A model generated the notes under the pieces. That model ran no database searches and had not been told where the DNA came from. It worked only from the letters and a program-made list of their open reading frames with translations. From contig NZ_LR723670.1 of assembly GCF_902502825.2 (NCBI RefSeq), forward strand, positions 930,001 to 994,000: DNA of 64,000 nucleotides, written 5' to 3'. The stretch comes from Pseudorhizobium flavum. GTDB taxonomy: Bacteria > Pseudomonadota > Alphaproteobacteria > Rhizobiales > Rhizobiaceae. Positions 57,134 through 64,000 of the stretch are shown here, in pieces. The position numbers and the translations under genes are program-made. Every line of letters starts with the position of its first letter. Position 1 is the stretch's first letter.

Positions 57134-57158
57134 GGAACTGCTGCTACAGGCGTCGGTT
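57134..57158 (+). promoter_or_regulatory. EcfG/RpoE2-type promoter candidate
   Basis: GGAAC at 57134-57138, 18 bases, then TT at 57157. It fits the relaxed Sinorhizobium RpoE2 rule GGAAC-N18-19-TT (the -10 reads GGTT instead of CGTT). It is 44 bases before the receiver-like gene start. Confidence 0.45.
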
Positions 57159-57201
57159 GGACGCTCGTGATAGGATGCAGCTCCCGGACGAAAGGCGATG
57201 G

Positions 57202-57549
57202 ATGCGCAGGATCAGGCTGATGGTGATTGGACCGCCACCATATCTTTCTCCGGTCGTCCGTCAGGCGTGGAGCCGCGCCGAGGTCGATCTTGAGGGCCCC
57301 TACAACTCCAGGGACTTTGCGACGAAGCTCGTCGAGGCATCGTTCGATGGCGCTATCATCGATGTGGAGTACGATGCGCCCACTCTCCTGCAGGTGGTCG
57401 AGGTACTGGATGCCTTTGCGGTACCGGCCATCTTCGCCGGCAGCGGCCGTGCGGCCCCCGGAGGAGGCTATTCCCTGTCCGCCAATTCGGAGGCCATGAA
57501 TGCGATCGTCCGCAGCCTGCTCGGGTCCGAAGCGAGTACAATGCAGTAA
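57202..57549 (+). CDS. Receiver-like protein (degenerate response-regulator domain)
   Basis: A 115-residue stand-alone domain. The beta-alpha pattern of a CheY receiver can be followed: IRLMVIGPPPYLSPVVRQAW, then VDLEGPYNSRDFATKLVEASFDGAIIDVEYDAPTLLQVVEVL, and AVPAIFAGSGRAA. The phosphorylatable aspartate position is kept (IIDVEYD) but the acidic pair near the N-terminus is replaced by GPPP, so it may not be phosphorylated normally. I chose ATG 57202 (AAGG site). It is followed by a small protein and an ECF sigma gene. Confidence 0.65.
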   Translation: MRRIRLMVIGPPPYLSPVVRQAWSRAEVDLEGPYNSRDFATKLVEASFDGAIIDVEYDAPTLLQVVEVLDAFAVPAIFAGSGRAAPGGGYSLSANSEAMNAIVRSLLGSEASTMQ

Positions 57550-57649
57550 CATTTGTAATTGCGCCGCATTTCTCGGCTTTTATGGTTGCCTGACAGGCTT
57601 TCGGCGCCGGCCATCGGCGGCCGCCCCTCTCGCCTTGCGGAGAATGCCC

Positions 57650-57889
57650 ATGCCGGACCGGTACTTCTATCCCGGGATCCTTGCCTCCGACGACCTCAAG
57701 CTGCTTCACGATACGGTACGCGACGTACTGCAGGTCGAGAGTGGCGACGGCGCCGCGCGGGATCCCGAAGCGGTGGCCAGGGTCGTGCTGCGGCTCTACA
57801 GGACTGGGCTCACCGAACACGACAAGCTCCTGCGACTCGCTGGGCTGATGGTGGACCGCCAGGCGCTGGTGGGCGGCCCCGTCTTCTGA
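57650..57889 (+). CDS. Small protein upstream of an ECF sigma gene
   Basis: A 79-residue acidic-basic helical protein (DRYFYPGILASDDLKLLHDT, VARVVLRLYRTGLTEHDKLLRLAG). GGAG lies 7 bases before ATG 57650. It lies between the receiver-like gene and the ECF sigma gene on the same strand. The second half resembles small Rhizobiales proteins of unknown function. It does not show the anti-sigma NepR consensus, so an anti-sigma role is speculative. Confidence 0.6.
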   Translation: MPDRYFYPGILASDDLKLLHDTVRDVLQVESGDGAARDPEAVARVVLRLYRTGLTEHDKLLRLAGLMVDRQALVGGPVF

Positions 57890-57915
57890 TCACCTTTTCC
57901 TCTCATCAATGCCCC

Positions 57916-57940
57916 GGAACCAATGCGCTATCCGCGGATT
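57916..57940 (+). promoter_or_regulatory. EcfG/RpoE2-type promoter candidate
   Basis: GGAAC at 57916-57920, 18 bases, then TT at 57939-57940; the -10 reads GATT. It lies 26 bases before the ECF sigma ATG and would give a short leader. It is a relaxed match to the general stress response consensus. Confidence 0.4.
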
Positions 57941-57965
57941 GACCCTGATAATGAGGAGTCAGTCG

Positions 57966-58490
57966 ATGCAGGAAGCAGCAGGTGAAAGCCACCCGCAGAC
58001 GGAAATCGTGGAATTGATCCCCATGTTGAGGAGTTTCGCGAGGCGCTTCTACAACAACCCCCATGACGTCGACGATCTGGTGCAGGAAACGGTGCTGCGG
58101 GCGCTCGCCAACCTGGACAAATTCCAGCCGGGCACCAGCCTGAAATCCTGGGCCTTCACGATCATGCGCAATACCTTCTGTACGCGCTACGGCCGCGGCA
58201 AGCGGGAGTTCGTCGGCACGGAAGAGTGTGCCTCGCTGCAGCGGTCCATCAATGCCCCGCAGGAGTGGTCCGTGAGGATCAAGGAATTCGATCGCGCGCT
58301 CGCCGAGCTCCCGGAGCACTACCGCGACGCCTTCGAGATCGTATTGATGCGTGGAGAAAGCTATGAATCCGCATCGGCGCTCTGCAACTGCCCCGTCGGC
58401 ACGATCAAGAGCCGCGTCAACCGCGCCCGCCTCGCCATCCTCAAAACCCTTGGGGAGGATGGCATCCGCGGGACGGTCGATATCCAGTAG
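57966..58490 (+). CDS. ECF-type RNA polymerase sigma factor
   Basis: A 174-residue sigma factor of the extracytoplasmic function class. Region 2 appears as FARRFYNNPHDVDDLVQETVLRALANLDKF with the -10-binding LKSWAFTIMRNTF; region 4 as LAELPEHYRDAFEIVLMRGESYESA with GTIKSRVNRARLAILK. No phyR or nepR gene lies beside it, so it may not be EcfG itself. A GAGGA is placed before ATG 57966. The adjacent receiver-like protein may be its input. Confidence 0.85.
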   Translation: MQEAAGESHPQTEIVELIPMLRSFARRFYNNPHDVDDLVQETVLRALANLDKFQPGTSLKSWAFTIMRNTFCTRYGRGKREFVGTEECASLQRSINAPQEWSVRIKEFDRALAELPEHYRDAFEIVLMRGESYESASALCNCPVGTIKSRVNRARLAILKTLGEDGIRGTVDIQ

Positions 58491-58531
58491 CGGCGTTCTC
58501 CTCCAAACTTGATGGAATTATCCCGGCTGCT

Positions 58532-59341
58532 ATGGTCGCGCGTATGACAGCCTCTTCCTCGGCCGGCCGGCCCATCTATCTGCAGAACCTGCGGCAGTTT
58601 CTCGTCAGGGTGGAGCGCGGGCAGGACAGGACCGCTCTGCGCCTGCAGGCGGCCTTCGCCGTCGTCGATATCGCGATCCTCGCCTTCTTCCTCTTCGGCC
58701 CTTACCTGCGCGCCGGGCCGTCCTACCTCATCATCGACTACATCATTGCAGTCTGGATCAGCATGGAGCTGATCGCGAGGGCGCTTGTTGCACCGACCTG
58801 GCGCATCTTCTTCCGTCGGTTCATGACCTGGATCGACATCATCATCCTCGCGACGCTGCTTTTTCCCGATGTATTGTTCAACTTCGCCTTCCTCAGAGCC
58901 ATGCGTCTCTGGGCGATCGGGAGTAGCCCGCTGCTGCAGCATGGTCTCCGGCGCGCCGGATACGCACACCTGCTCGATGTCGTCCGGGCACTGATCAACC
59001 TCCTGGTCTTCCTGTTCATCGTGACCGGCTTCGTCTACACGAGCTTCTTCTACAATCGGCCGGGCGAGCAGGGTTTCGTCGATGCTCTCTATTTCACGGT
59101 CGCCTCCATTACGACCACCGGCTACGGTGATATCACCCTTCCAGGAACCGCAGGAAAGCTAACCTCGGTGGTGACCATGATCGTCGGGATCTCCCTCTTC
59201 GTGCGACTGGCTCAGGCGGTGGTGCGTCCGAACAAGGTCCATTACCCCTGTCCCCAATGCGGACTGCAGCGACACGAGCAGGACGCCGTTCACTGCAAGG
59301 CCTGTGGAGAAATGCTGAAGATTCCCGACGACGGCGACTGA
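58532..59341 (+). CDS. Potassium channel with C-terminal zinc ribbon
   Basis: A 269-residue membrane protein. Spans are at about residues 35-55, 65-85, 95-115, 145-170 and 200-225; RAMRLW near residue 125 resembles a voltage-sensor-like S4, and the pore filter TTTGYGDI is complete. After the last helix, residues 240-265 contain two CxxC pairs (CPQCG and CKACG), a zinc-ribbon tail that is unusual for bacterial channels. The start may be ATG 58544 instead. Confidence 0.85.
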   Translation: MVARMTASSSAGRPIYLQNLRQFLVRVERGQDRTALRLQAAFAVVDIAILAFFLFGPYLRAGPSYLIIDYIIAVWISMELIARALVAPTWRIFFRRFMTWIDIIILATLLFPDVLFNFAFLRAMRLWAIGSSPLLQHGLRRAGYAHLLDVVRALINLLVFLFIVTGFVYTSFFYNRPGEQGFVDALYFTVASITTTGYGDITLPGTAGKLTSVVTMIVGISLFVRLAQAVVRPNKVHYPCPQCGLQRHEQDAVHCKACGEMLKIPDDGD

Positions 59342-59420
59342 CAAGCCCTTTGCCATTCAGACTCTGTTTGCTCCCGCTTGGGCAACCGCCTAAAAGCGGG
59401 AACAATCAAGGAGAATGGTC

Positions 59421-59723
59421 ATGGGCGATGCGGATGACGAATATGTATATGACGAAGCGACCGGCGAGTGGCGCCCCGCGTCCGAGATGGCCGCGGCGGC
59501 CGCGCAGGCTGCAGACGTGCGCGACGCCTCCGGCAATGTGCTGAAGGATGGAGATTCCGTCACCCTCATCAAGAACCTGAAGGTCAAGGGTGCCGGCCAG
59601 ACCCTGAAGCAGGGAACGGTTATCCGCTCGATCCGCCTCACCGATAATCCGGAAGAGATCGACTGCCGCCACGACACCATCAAGGGCCTCGTGCTGCGCA
59701 CCGAATTCGTCCGTAAGCGGTAA
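59421..59723 (+). CDS. PhnA domain protein
   Basis: A 100-residue protein. The C-terminal half matches the PhnA domain: GNVLKDGDSVTLIKNLKVKGAGQTLKQGT and LVLRTEFVRK. The N-terminal zinc-finger half typical of full PhnA is missing; instead there is an acidic, alanine-rich start (GDADDEYVYDEATGEW). An AGGAG lies before ATG 59421. Despite the name, PhnA-domain proteins are not tied to phosphonate metabolism. Function unknown. Confidence 0.85.
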   Translation: MGDADDEYVYDEATGEWRPASEMAAAAAQAADVRDASGNVLKDGDSVTLIKNLKVKGAGQTLKQGTVIRSIRLTDNPEEIDCRHDTIKGLVLRTEFVRKR

Positions 59724-59754
59724 TCGCCATCTCCGCCCGTGCGGCCTGGCGTCG

Positions 59755-61299
59755 TTAGCGTTTCAGGCTGCCGAGGATGCCACGCACGATTGCTCGGCCG
59801 AGCGAACTTGCGACGGAACGGGCGGCGCTCTTCATCGCCGCCTCGACGACCGTTTCGCGTTGGCGGGTGGAGGTGCGCCGCGCCGCGGGCTTTCCCGCCG
59901 GCTCGTCGCCGAAACCGGGCAGGCTCCAGCGGCCGGCAGCACTTTCCGTCTCACGCTCCTCCTCTTCCCGCTGCGCGGCCTCTGCCTTCGCCGCCTTCTC
60001 GGCACGCTCCATCAGGATCTCGTAGGCAGATTCGCGGTCAATATCGCGGTCGTACTGGCCGGCGATCGGGCTCCGGTTGATGATCTCGCGCCGTTCGGCG
60101 TCGGTCAGCGGCCCGATCCGCGACGACGGCGGCCTGATCAGCGTGCGCTCGACCATGGAGGGGGCACCCTTGCCCTCCAGCGTCGAGACGAGCGCCTCGC
60201 CGGTGCCCAGTGCGGTGATCGCCTCCTGCGTATCGAAGGCCGGATTGGTGCGGAAGGTATCGGCCGCCGTCTTCACGGCTTTCTGCTCGCGCGGCGTATA
60301 AGCGCGCAGCGCGTGCTGTACCCGGTTGCCGAGCTGCGCCAGGACCGTCTCCGGCACGTCGAGCGGGTTCTGCGTTACGAAATAGACCCCGACGCCTTTT
60401 GACCGGATGAGCCGAACCACCTGCTCGACCCGCTCGATCAAAACCTTGGGGGCTTCGTCGAAGAGCAGGTGCGCCTCGTCGAAGAAGAAGACGAGCCTCG
60501 GCTTGTCCGGATCGCCGACCTCCGGCAGTTCCTCGAAAAGTTCCGACAGCAGCCACAGCAGGAAGGTCGCGTAGAGCCGCGGATTGTTCATCAGCTTGTC
60601 GGCGGCGAGCACCGTGATCATGCCGCGCCCATCCTGCGTCGTGCGCATCAGGTCGCGGATGTCGAGTGCTGGCTCTCCGAAGAAGTACTCCGCGCCCTGT
60701 TGCTCGAGCACCAGGAGAGCCCGCTGCAGCGAGCCCACCGAGGCCTTGGAGACAAAGCCGTAGCGGGTGGAGATCTCCCCGGCATGCTCCCCCATGTAGT
60801 TGAGGAGCGCCTGCAGGTCCTTGAGATCGAGCAGCGCCATTCCGCCTTCGTCGGCGATCTTGAAGGCGATGTTCAGCACGCCCTCCTGCGCCTCGGTGGC
60901 GTTCATCAGGCGAGCCAGAAGGAGCGGCCCCATTTCCGCGACCGTGCTGCGCACGCGATGCCCCTTCTCCCCGTAGAGGTCGAGGAAGATCACAGGGGAG
61001 GCGGCGAATTCGTAGTCGGAGAACTGGATCTGCTCGGCGCGTTTCAGGAGGAAGTCCTTCTCCTCGCCGGCTGCGGCAATGCCGGAAAGGTCTCCCTTGA
61101 TGTCGGAGCAGAATACCGGGACGCCGGCATTGGAGAAGCTCTCGGCGAGGATCTGCAACGTCACCGTCTTGCCCGTTCCCGTTGCCCCGGTGATCAGGCC
61201 GTGCCGGTTGCCGAACTTCAGCTCCAGATATTCAGGCTTGTTGAAGGAGTCATCGGGGTTCCGGCTACCGCCGAGAAACAGTTTTCCCTCTTCGATCAT
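59755..61299 (-). CDS. HerA-like helicase-domain ATPase (DUF853)
   Basis: A 514-residue P-loop ATPase of the HerA/FtsK group. Walker A is [12 protein letters not shown], and Walker B is [16 protein letters not shown]. The C-terminal part (about residues 340-510) is less conserved and charged, ending in an arginine-rich helix. In DUF853 proteins the substrate is unknown; HerA relatives are DNA translocases. Starts at 61299, divergent from the YihY gene. Confidence 0.88.
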   Translation of the reverse strand: MIEEGKLFLGGSRNPDDSFNKPEYLELKFGNRHGLITGATGTGKTVTLQILAESFSNAGVPVFCSDIKGDLSGIAAAGEEKDFLLKRAEQIQFSDYEFAASPVIFLDLYGEKGHRVRSTVAEMGPLLLARLMNATEAQEGVLNIAFKIADEGGMALLDLKDLQALLNYMGEHAGEISTRYGFVSKASVGSLQRALLVLEQQGAEYFFGEPALDIRDLMRTTQDGRGMITVLAADKLMNNPRLYATFLLWLLSELFEELPEVGDPDKPRLVFFFDEAHLLFDEAPKVLIERVEQVVRLIRSKGVGVYFVTQNPLDVPETVLAQLGNRVQHALRAYTPREQKAVKTAADTFRTNPAFDTQEAITALGTGEALVSTLEGKGAPSMVERTLIRPPSSRIGPLTDAERREIINRSPIAGQYDRDIDRESAYEILMERAEKAAKAEAAQREEEERETESAAGRWSLPGFGDEPAGKPAARRTSTRQRETVVEAAMKSAARSVASSLGRAIVRGILGSLKR

Positions 61300-61430
61300 G
61301 CAACTGGCGCTCCTTCGCAGCGTTACGGCTCAAAGGGTTATAGAGGCAGCCGCAGTACGCGGCAACGGTCGCGCCGGCCGGCTTCGACCAGCGTTGATGT
61401 ATAGGGAGCGGCTAGATGCAGGAGGACGTG

Positions 61431-62396
61431 ATGGAGGCGGAGAGGCGTGAGCCGGGACGAGGCCGCGAGGCCGAAACGCCCCAACAGATACCTGCCAAGG
61501 GCATGAAGGATGTCTTCTGGCGCCTCTATGCTGCCATCAACGAAGATCGCGTCATGCTGGTCGCGGCGGGCGTCACCTACTACCTCCTGCTGGCGCTGTT
61601 CCCTGCCATGGCGGCCCTGGTCTCGCTCTACGGCTTCTTCGCCAGCCCCAGCCAGATAGCCGAGCGGATCCAGTTCCTGGGCGCCGTCATGCCGGCGGAT
61701 GCGCTGAACATCTTCCTTGAACAGCTGCGTTCGCTCGCGTCTCAGGACAGCTCCTCCCTCAGCCTGGGCTTGATCGCTGGTCTCGGGATTGCCCTGTGGA
61801 GCACCAACAACGGAATGAAGGCGCTGTTTCAGGCGATGAACGTTGCCTATGAGGAGGAGGAGAAGCGTAGCTTCCTGAAGCTCACCGGGATCTCGCTTCT
61901 ATTTACGCTCGGGACACTCATCCTGATTGTTGTGCTGATTGTCGCGGTGGGTGTCGTGCCGGCGATTCTTTCCTTCCTGTCCCTCGGCAGTTGGGCCGAG
62001 ACGCTGATCAACACGCTCCGCTGGCCGATCCTGCTTCTCATCATCATGGGCGGCATCACCTTGCTCTACCGCTACGGGCCGAGCCGCGAAGACGCCAGGC
62101 TTCGCTGGCTTAGCTGGGGCGTCATCTTTGCGACCGTGTCCTGGCTTCTCGCTGCCGTCGCCGTGTCCTTCTATCTGTCCAATTTTGCCGACTACAACGC
62201 CACCTACGGCACCTTGGGCGCCCTGATCGGCTTCATGGTATGGACATGGGTATCGGTCATCATCGTTATCGTCGGTGCGGAACTGAATGCCGAGCTCGAG
62301 CATCAGACGGCGCAGGATTCCACGACCGGGCCTGAACAGCCGATGGGCGAGAGAGGCGCCTATATGGCTGACCACGTTGGCAAAGCCTCTTCCTGA
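61431..62396 (+). CDS. YihY/virulence factor BrkB family inner-membrane protein
   Basis: A 321-residue integral membrane protein with about six spans (first at residues 40-65, LVAAGVTYYLLLALFPAMAALV). The family cores SLGLIAGLGIALWSTNNGMKALFQAMNVAYEEEE and the RYGPSR stretch are present. It was once called ribonuclease BN, but family members are membrane proteins of unknown function. AGGAGG precedes ATG 61431. It is divergent from the HerA-like gene. Confidence 0.88.
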   Translation: MEAERREPGRGREAETPQQIPAKGMKDVFWRLYAAINEDRVMLVAAGVTYYLLLALFPAMAALVSLYGFFASPSQIAERIQFLGAVMPADALNIFLEQLRSLASQDSSSLSLGLIAGLGIALWSTNNGMKALFQAMNVAYEEEEKRSFLKLTGISLLFTLGTLILIVVLIVAVGVVPAILSFLSLGSWAETLINTLRWPILLLIIMGGITLLYRYGPSREDARLRWLSWGVIFATVSWLLAAVAVSFYLSNFADYNATYGTLGALIGFMVWTWVSVIIVIVGAELNAELEHQTAQDSTTGPEQPMGERGAYMADHVGKASS

Positions 62397-62466
62397 TCGA
62401 GATCGGTTGATTGGCGCCGGGATCTGCGCAATTGGCTATGGACGCCGATCGCGGTTCCGTATTACC

Positions 62467-62482
62467 TTGACGTCAACGTCAA
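62467..62482. promoter_or_regulatory. Inverted repeat upstream of a small gene
   Basis: TTGACGT-ca-ACGTCAA is a perfect 7-base inverted repeat with a 2-base spacer, ending 18 bases before the start at 62501. It could be an operator or overlap the -35 element TTGACG. No regulator is adjacent. Confidence 0.4.
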
Positions 62483-62500
62483 AACATCGAGGAGAGATTG

Positions 62501-62890
62501 ATGAACGAACTTGTGACGCGCGTCGCCGACAATGTCGGTATCGCCCCTGATACCGCGGAGAAGGCCGTAGGCATGATGCTCGGCTTCCTGCAGCGCGAGG
62601 CCGACGACGCGGCCGTAGCCCGGATGATCGAGTCTATTCCAGGCGCTCCGGAACTGGTAGCCAGGTTCAACGGCGAAGGGCAGGGCGGCGGCGGTCTGCT
62701 TGGCGGCCTGATGGCGAGCTTCGGCGGCGGCGTCATGGCGCTTGGCCAGCAGTTGATGAGCCTCGGCCTCGGTATGGGTGAAATCACCTCGCTCGCCAAG
62801 GAGACCATCAAGGTCGCGCGCGAACATGCTGGCGACGAGACCGTCGACACGGTCGTCTCCTCCGTTCCGGGCCTCAGCCAGTTCGTCTGA
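62501..62890 (+). CDS. Small glycine-rich hypothetical protein
   Basis: A 129-residue protein with a GAGGAGAG site. The N-terminal part is helical (ELVTRVADNVGIAPDTAEKAVGMMLGFLQ), the middle glycine-rich (GQGGGGLLGGLMASFGGGVMAL) and the rest helical. Helix-plus-glycine patterns like this are seen in DUF2267/DUF2780-type proteins. It has a strong terminator, and a palindrome upstream. Function unknown. Confidence 0.7.
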   Translation: MNELVTRVADNVGIAPDTAEKAVGMMLGFLQREADDAAVARMIESIPGAPELVARFNGEGQGGGGLLGGLMASFGGGVMALGQQLMSLGLGMGEITSLAKETIKVAREHAGDETVDTVVSSVPGLSQFV

Positions 62891-62910
62891 CCCGGTACTG
62901 CCTTGAAACG

Positions 62911-62943
62911 AAGTAAGCCGCCGGCACGCCCGGCGGCTTACTT
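62911..62943. terminator. Bidirectional terminator
   Basis: AAGTAAGCCGCCGG pairs with CCGGCGGCTTACTT, a perfect 14-base stem with a 5-base loop, between convergent genes, followed by TTGG on the forward strand and preceded by AAAC. Confidence 0.75.
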
Positions 62944-62948
62944 TTGGC

Positions 62949-63773
62949 TCAATCCCATTCCGGCGCTAGGTGGCCCGGATTGACGATGCGGCCGTCGGAG
63001 CGTGCGAGCTTATGGATCTCCGCCATCTCGCCCTCGCCGAGCGCGAAGTCGAAGATGTCGAAATTCTCCCTGAGCCGGCTCTCCGTCGCGGTCTTCGACA
63101 GGGCAATCACGTCCTTCTGCTGCACGGCCCAGCGCAGAGCCACCTGAGCCGCCGTCTTGCCGTGCCGGGCGCCGATCTCCCGCAGCACCGGATCATGCGG
63201 CACCTTGCCGTCGGCCATCAGGTAGTAAGCGGTGATCGACATGCCCGTCTTGTGGGCCTCGTCAATCACGTTGGTCTGGTTGAGATACGGGTGGTACTCG
63301 ATCTGGTTCGTGACGATGGGCGCGTCCGAGAGCTTGACCGCCTCGGCCATCAGCGCAGTCGAGAAGTTCGAGATGCCGATATTCCTGACTTTGCCGGCCC
63401 GGCGCAACTCGTTCAGTGCGCCGATACGATCGGCGAGCGGCATCTCGCTTTGCGGCCAGTGGAGGAGGAGAAGGTCCACATAGTCCGTCTTCAGCTTCGC
63501 GAGGCTTTCGTCAACGGAGGCGATGAAGGCGTCGTGACCGACGCGGTCGACCCAGACCTTCGTTGTCAGGAAGATATCGGCGCGCGGAATGCCGGAAGCA
63601 TGGAGCACATCGCCGACCGCCGCCTCGTTCTTGTAGATCTGCGCGGTGTCGACATGGCGGAAACCGATCTTCAAGGCTTCCGGCAGGATCCGGTGCACGT
63701 CCTCCTCCGGCATGCGGAAGGTCCCGAAGCCGAGGGCGGGGATGTTGGCGCCGTTTGCACTGACTGAATGCAT
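62949..63773 (-). CDS. Aldo/keto reductase
   Basis: A 274-residue NADPH-dependent oxidoreductase. The catalytic tetrad is complete: Asp and Tyr in RHVDTAQIYKNE, Lys in TTKVWVD and His in LLLLHWP. The NADPH pocket (IGISNFS, LSKTATESRL) follows. It resembles 2,5-diketo-D-gluconate reductases. ATG 63773 follows an AAAGGAG site; the longer frame is rejected. The region upstream to the end of the window has no gene; a CCTGCA/TGCAGG hairpin lies at its very end. Confidence 0.88.
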   Translation of the reverse strand: MHSVSANGANIPALGFGTFRMPEEDVHRILPEALKIGFRHVDTAQIYKNEAAVGDVLHASGIPRADIFLTTKVWVDRVGHDAFIASVDESLAKLKTDYVDLLLLHWPQSEMPLADRIGALNELRRAGKVRNIGISNFSTALMAEAVKLSDAPIVTNQIEYHPYLNQTNVIDEAHKTGMSITAYYLMADGKVPHDPVLREIGARHGKTAAQVALRWAVQQKDVIALSKTATESRLRENFDIFDFALGEGEMAEIHKLARSDGRIVNPGHLAPEWD

Positions 63774-64000
63774 GGAAGTACTCCTTTGGTGCGCCCGTTG
63801 GACCCGGGCGGAAATGCGGCTCCTTCTACATGGGCCGCAGGCGGATCGCTTCAACTGCAGCCGTCCCTTCGACGGGAGGGACATTTGGAGATTTTCCGAC
63901 AGCAGGAAGGGGTATATAAACCGATTCAAATCATTGACGGCAGGACGACCCGCCTGCCCATTTCAAGTATTGATAAGGACGGCGCCTGCAGTTTGCAGGA
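63774..64000. other. Upstream region of the aldo/keto reductase, window end
   Basis: These 227 bases include the reductase promoter and an AT-rich stretch (about 63900-63960). No open frame is supported. CCTGCA-gtt-TGCAGG at 63985-63999 is a short inverted repeat cut by the window edge. Confidence 0.4.

Overview
The window is a gene-dense, GC-rich (about 60% by eye) chromosomal-type segment from an alphaproteobacterium, almost certainly a member of the Rhizobiaceae (Sinorhizobium/Ensifer, Rhizobium or Shinella-like). The evidence is the Rhizobium etli-type L-asparaginase, bet choline genes with a BetI-like operator, DUF1127 small proteins, a Tat-exported beta-helix protein, PotABCD-like and FCD-GntR catabolic loci, and promoters of the EcfG/RpoE2 type (GGAAC-N16-CGTT). 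No prophage, insertion sequence, integrase or CRISPR array was seen. One tRNA (Pro, CGG) is present.

Layout. 1-9.5 kb: catabolic loci. The 3' end of a 3-hydroxyacyl-CoA dehydrogenase-like gene is followed by a reverse-strand operon for a spermidine/putrescine-type ABC importer with an Asp/Glu (hydantoin) racemase and a two-domain GNAT acetyltransferase, read away from a divergent FCD-GntR regulator. A DUF1537 four-carbon-acid-sugar kinase and a PdxA2-type dehydrogenase follow, convergent. 9.8-13.7 kb: surface polysaccharide genes (two initiating sugar-phosphate transferases, UDP-glucose dehydrogenase, UDP-glucuronate decarboxylase), pointing to a polymer with glucuronate and/or xylose. 14.3-20.4 kb: a small membrane protein, then a hydroxyproline locus (GntR, DapA-type deaminase, Ldh2-type reductase, hydroxyproline epimerase, fused AcnX cis-3-hydroxyproline dehydratase) with matching operator-like palindromes.

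20.4-31.8 kb: lytic transglycosylase, lipoprotein, tRNA-Pro, an FtsH protease, then sulfur assimilation: a frameshifted sulfate-binding protein gene, a four-cysteine Rrf2 regulator, and cysH-cysD-cysN. A LacI regulator and two small envelope proteins follow. 31.8-37.4 kb: betI-betB-betA (choline to glycine betaine), a quinone oxidoreductase, and a possible leader peptide/terminator ahead of a DUF1127 gene. 37.4-48.1 kb: asparaginase, two GST-like proteins, LysR, a Tat beta-helix protein, a PAS-GAF-GGDEF cyclase, and a DNA repair pair (exonuclease plus ATP-dependent ligase).

48.3-64 kb: a chemoreceptor, two tandem L,D-transpeptidases, ohrR/ohr peroxide defence, an Xre/RES toxin-antitoxin pair, a MarR-controlled set (DUF899, DUF1579, VOC), a stress-regulatory group (receiver-like protein, small protein, ECF sigma factor, two of them behind GGAAC promoters), a K+ channel with a C-terminal zinc ribbon, a PhnA-domain protein, a HerA-like ATPase, a YihY membrane protein and an aldo/keto reductase. 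Most of this is recognisable rhizobial biology. The parts that look least described are the leader ORF/DUF1127 unit, the ECF/receiver module and the 46-residue membrane protein.
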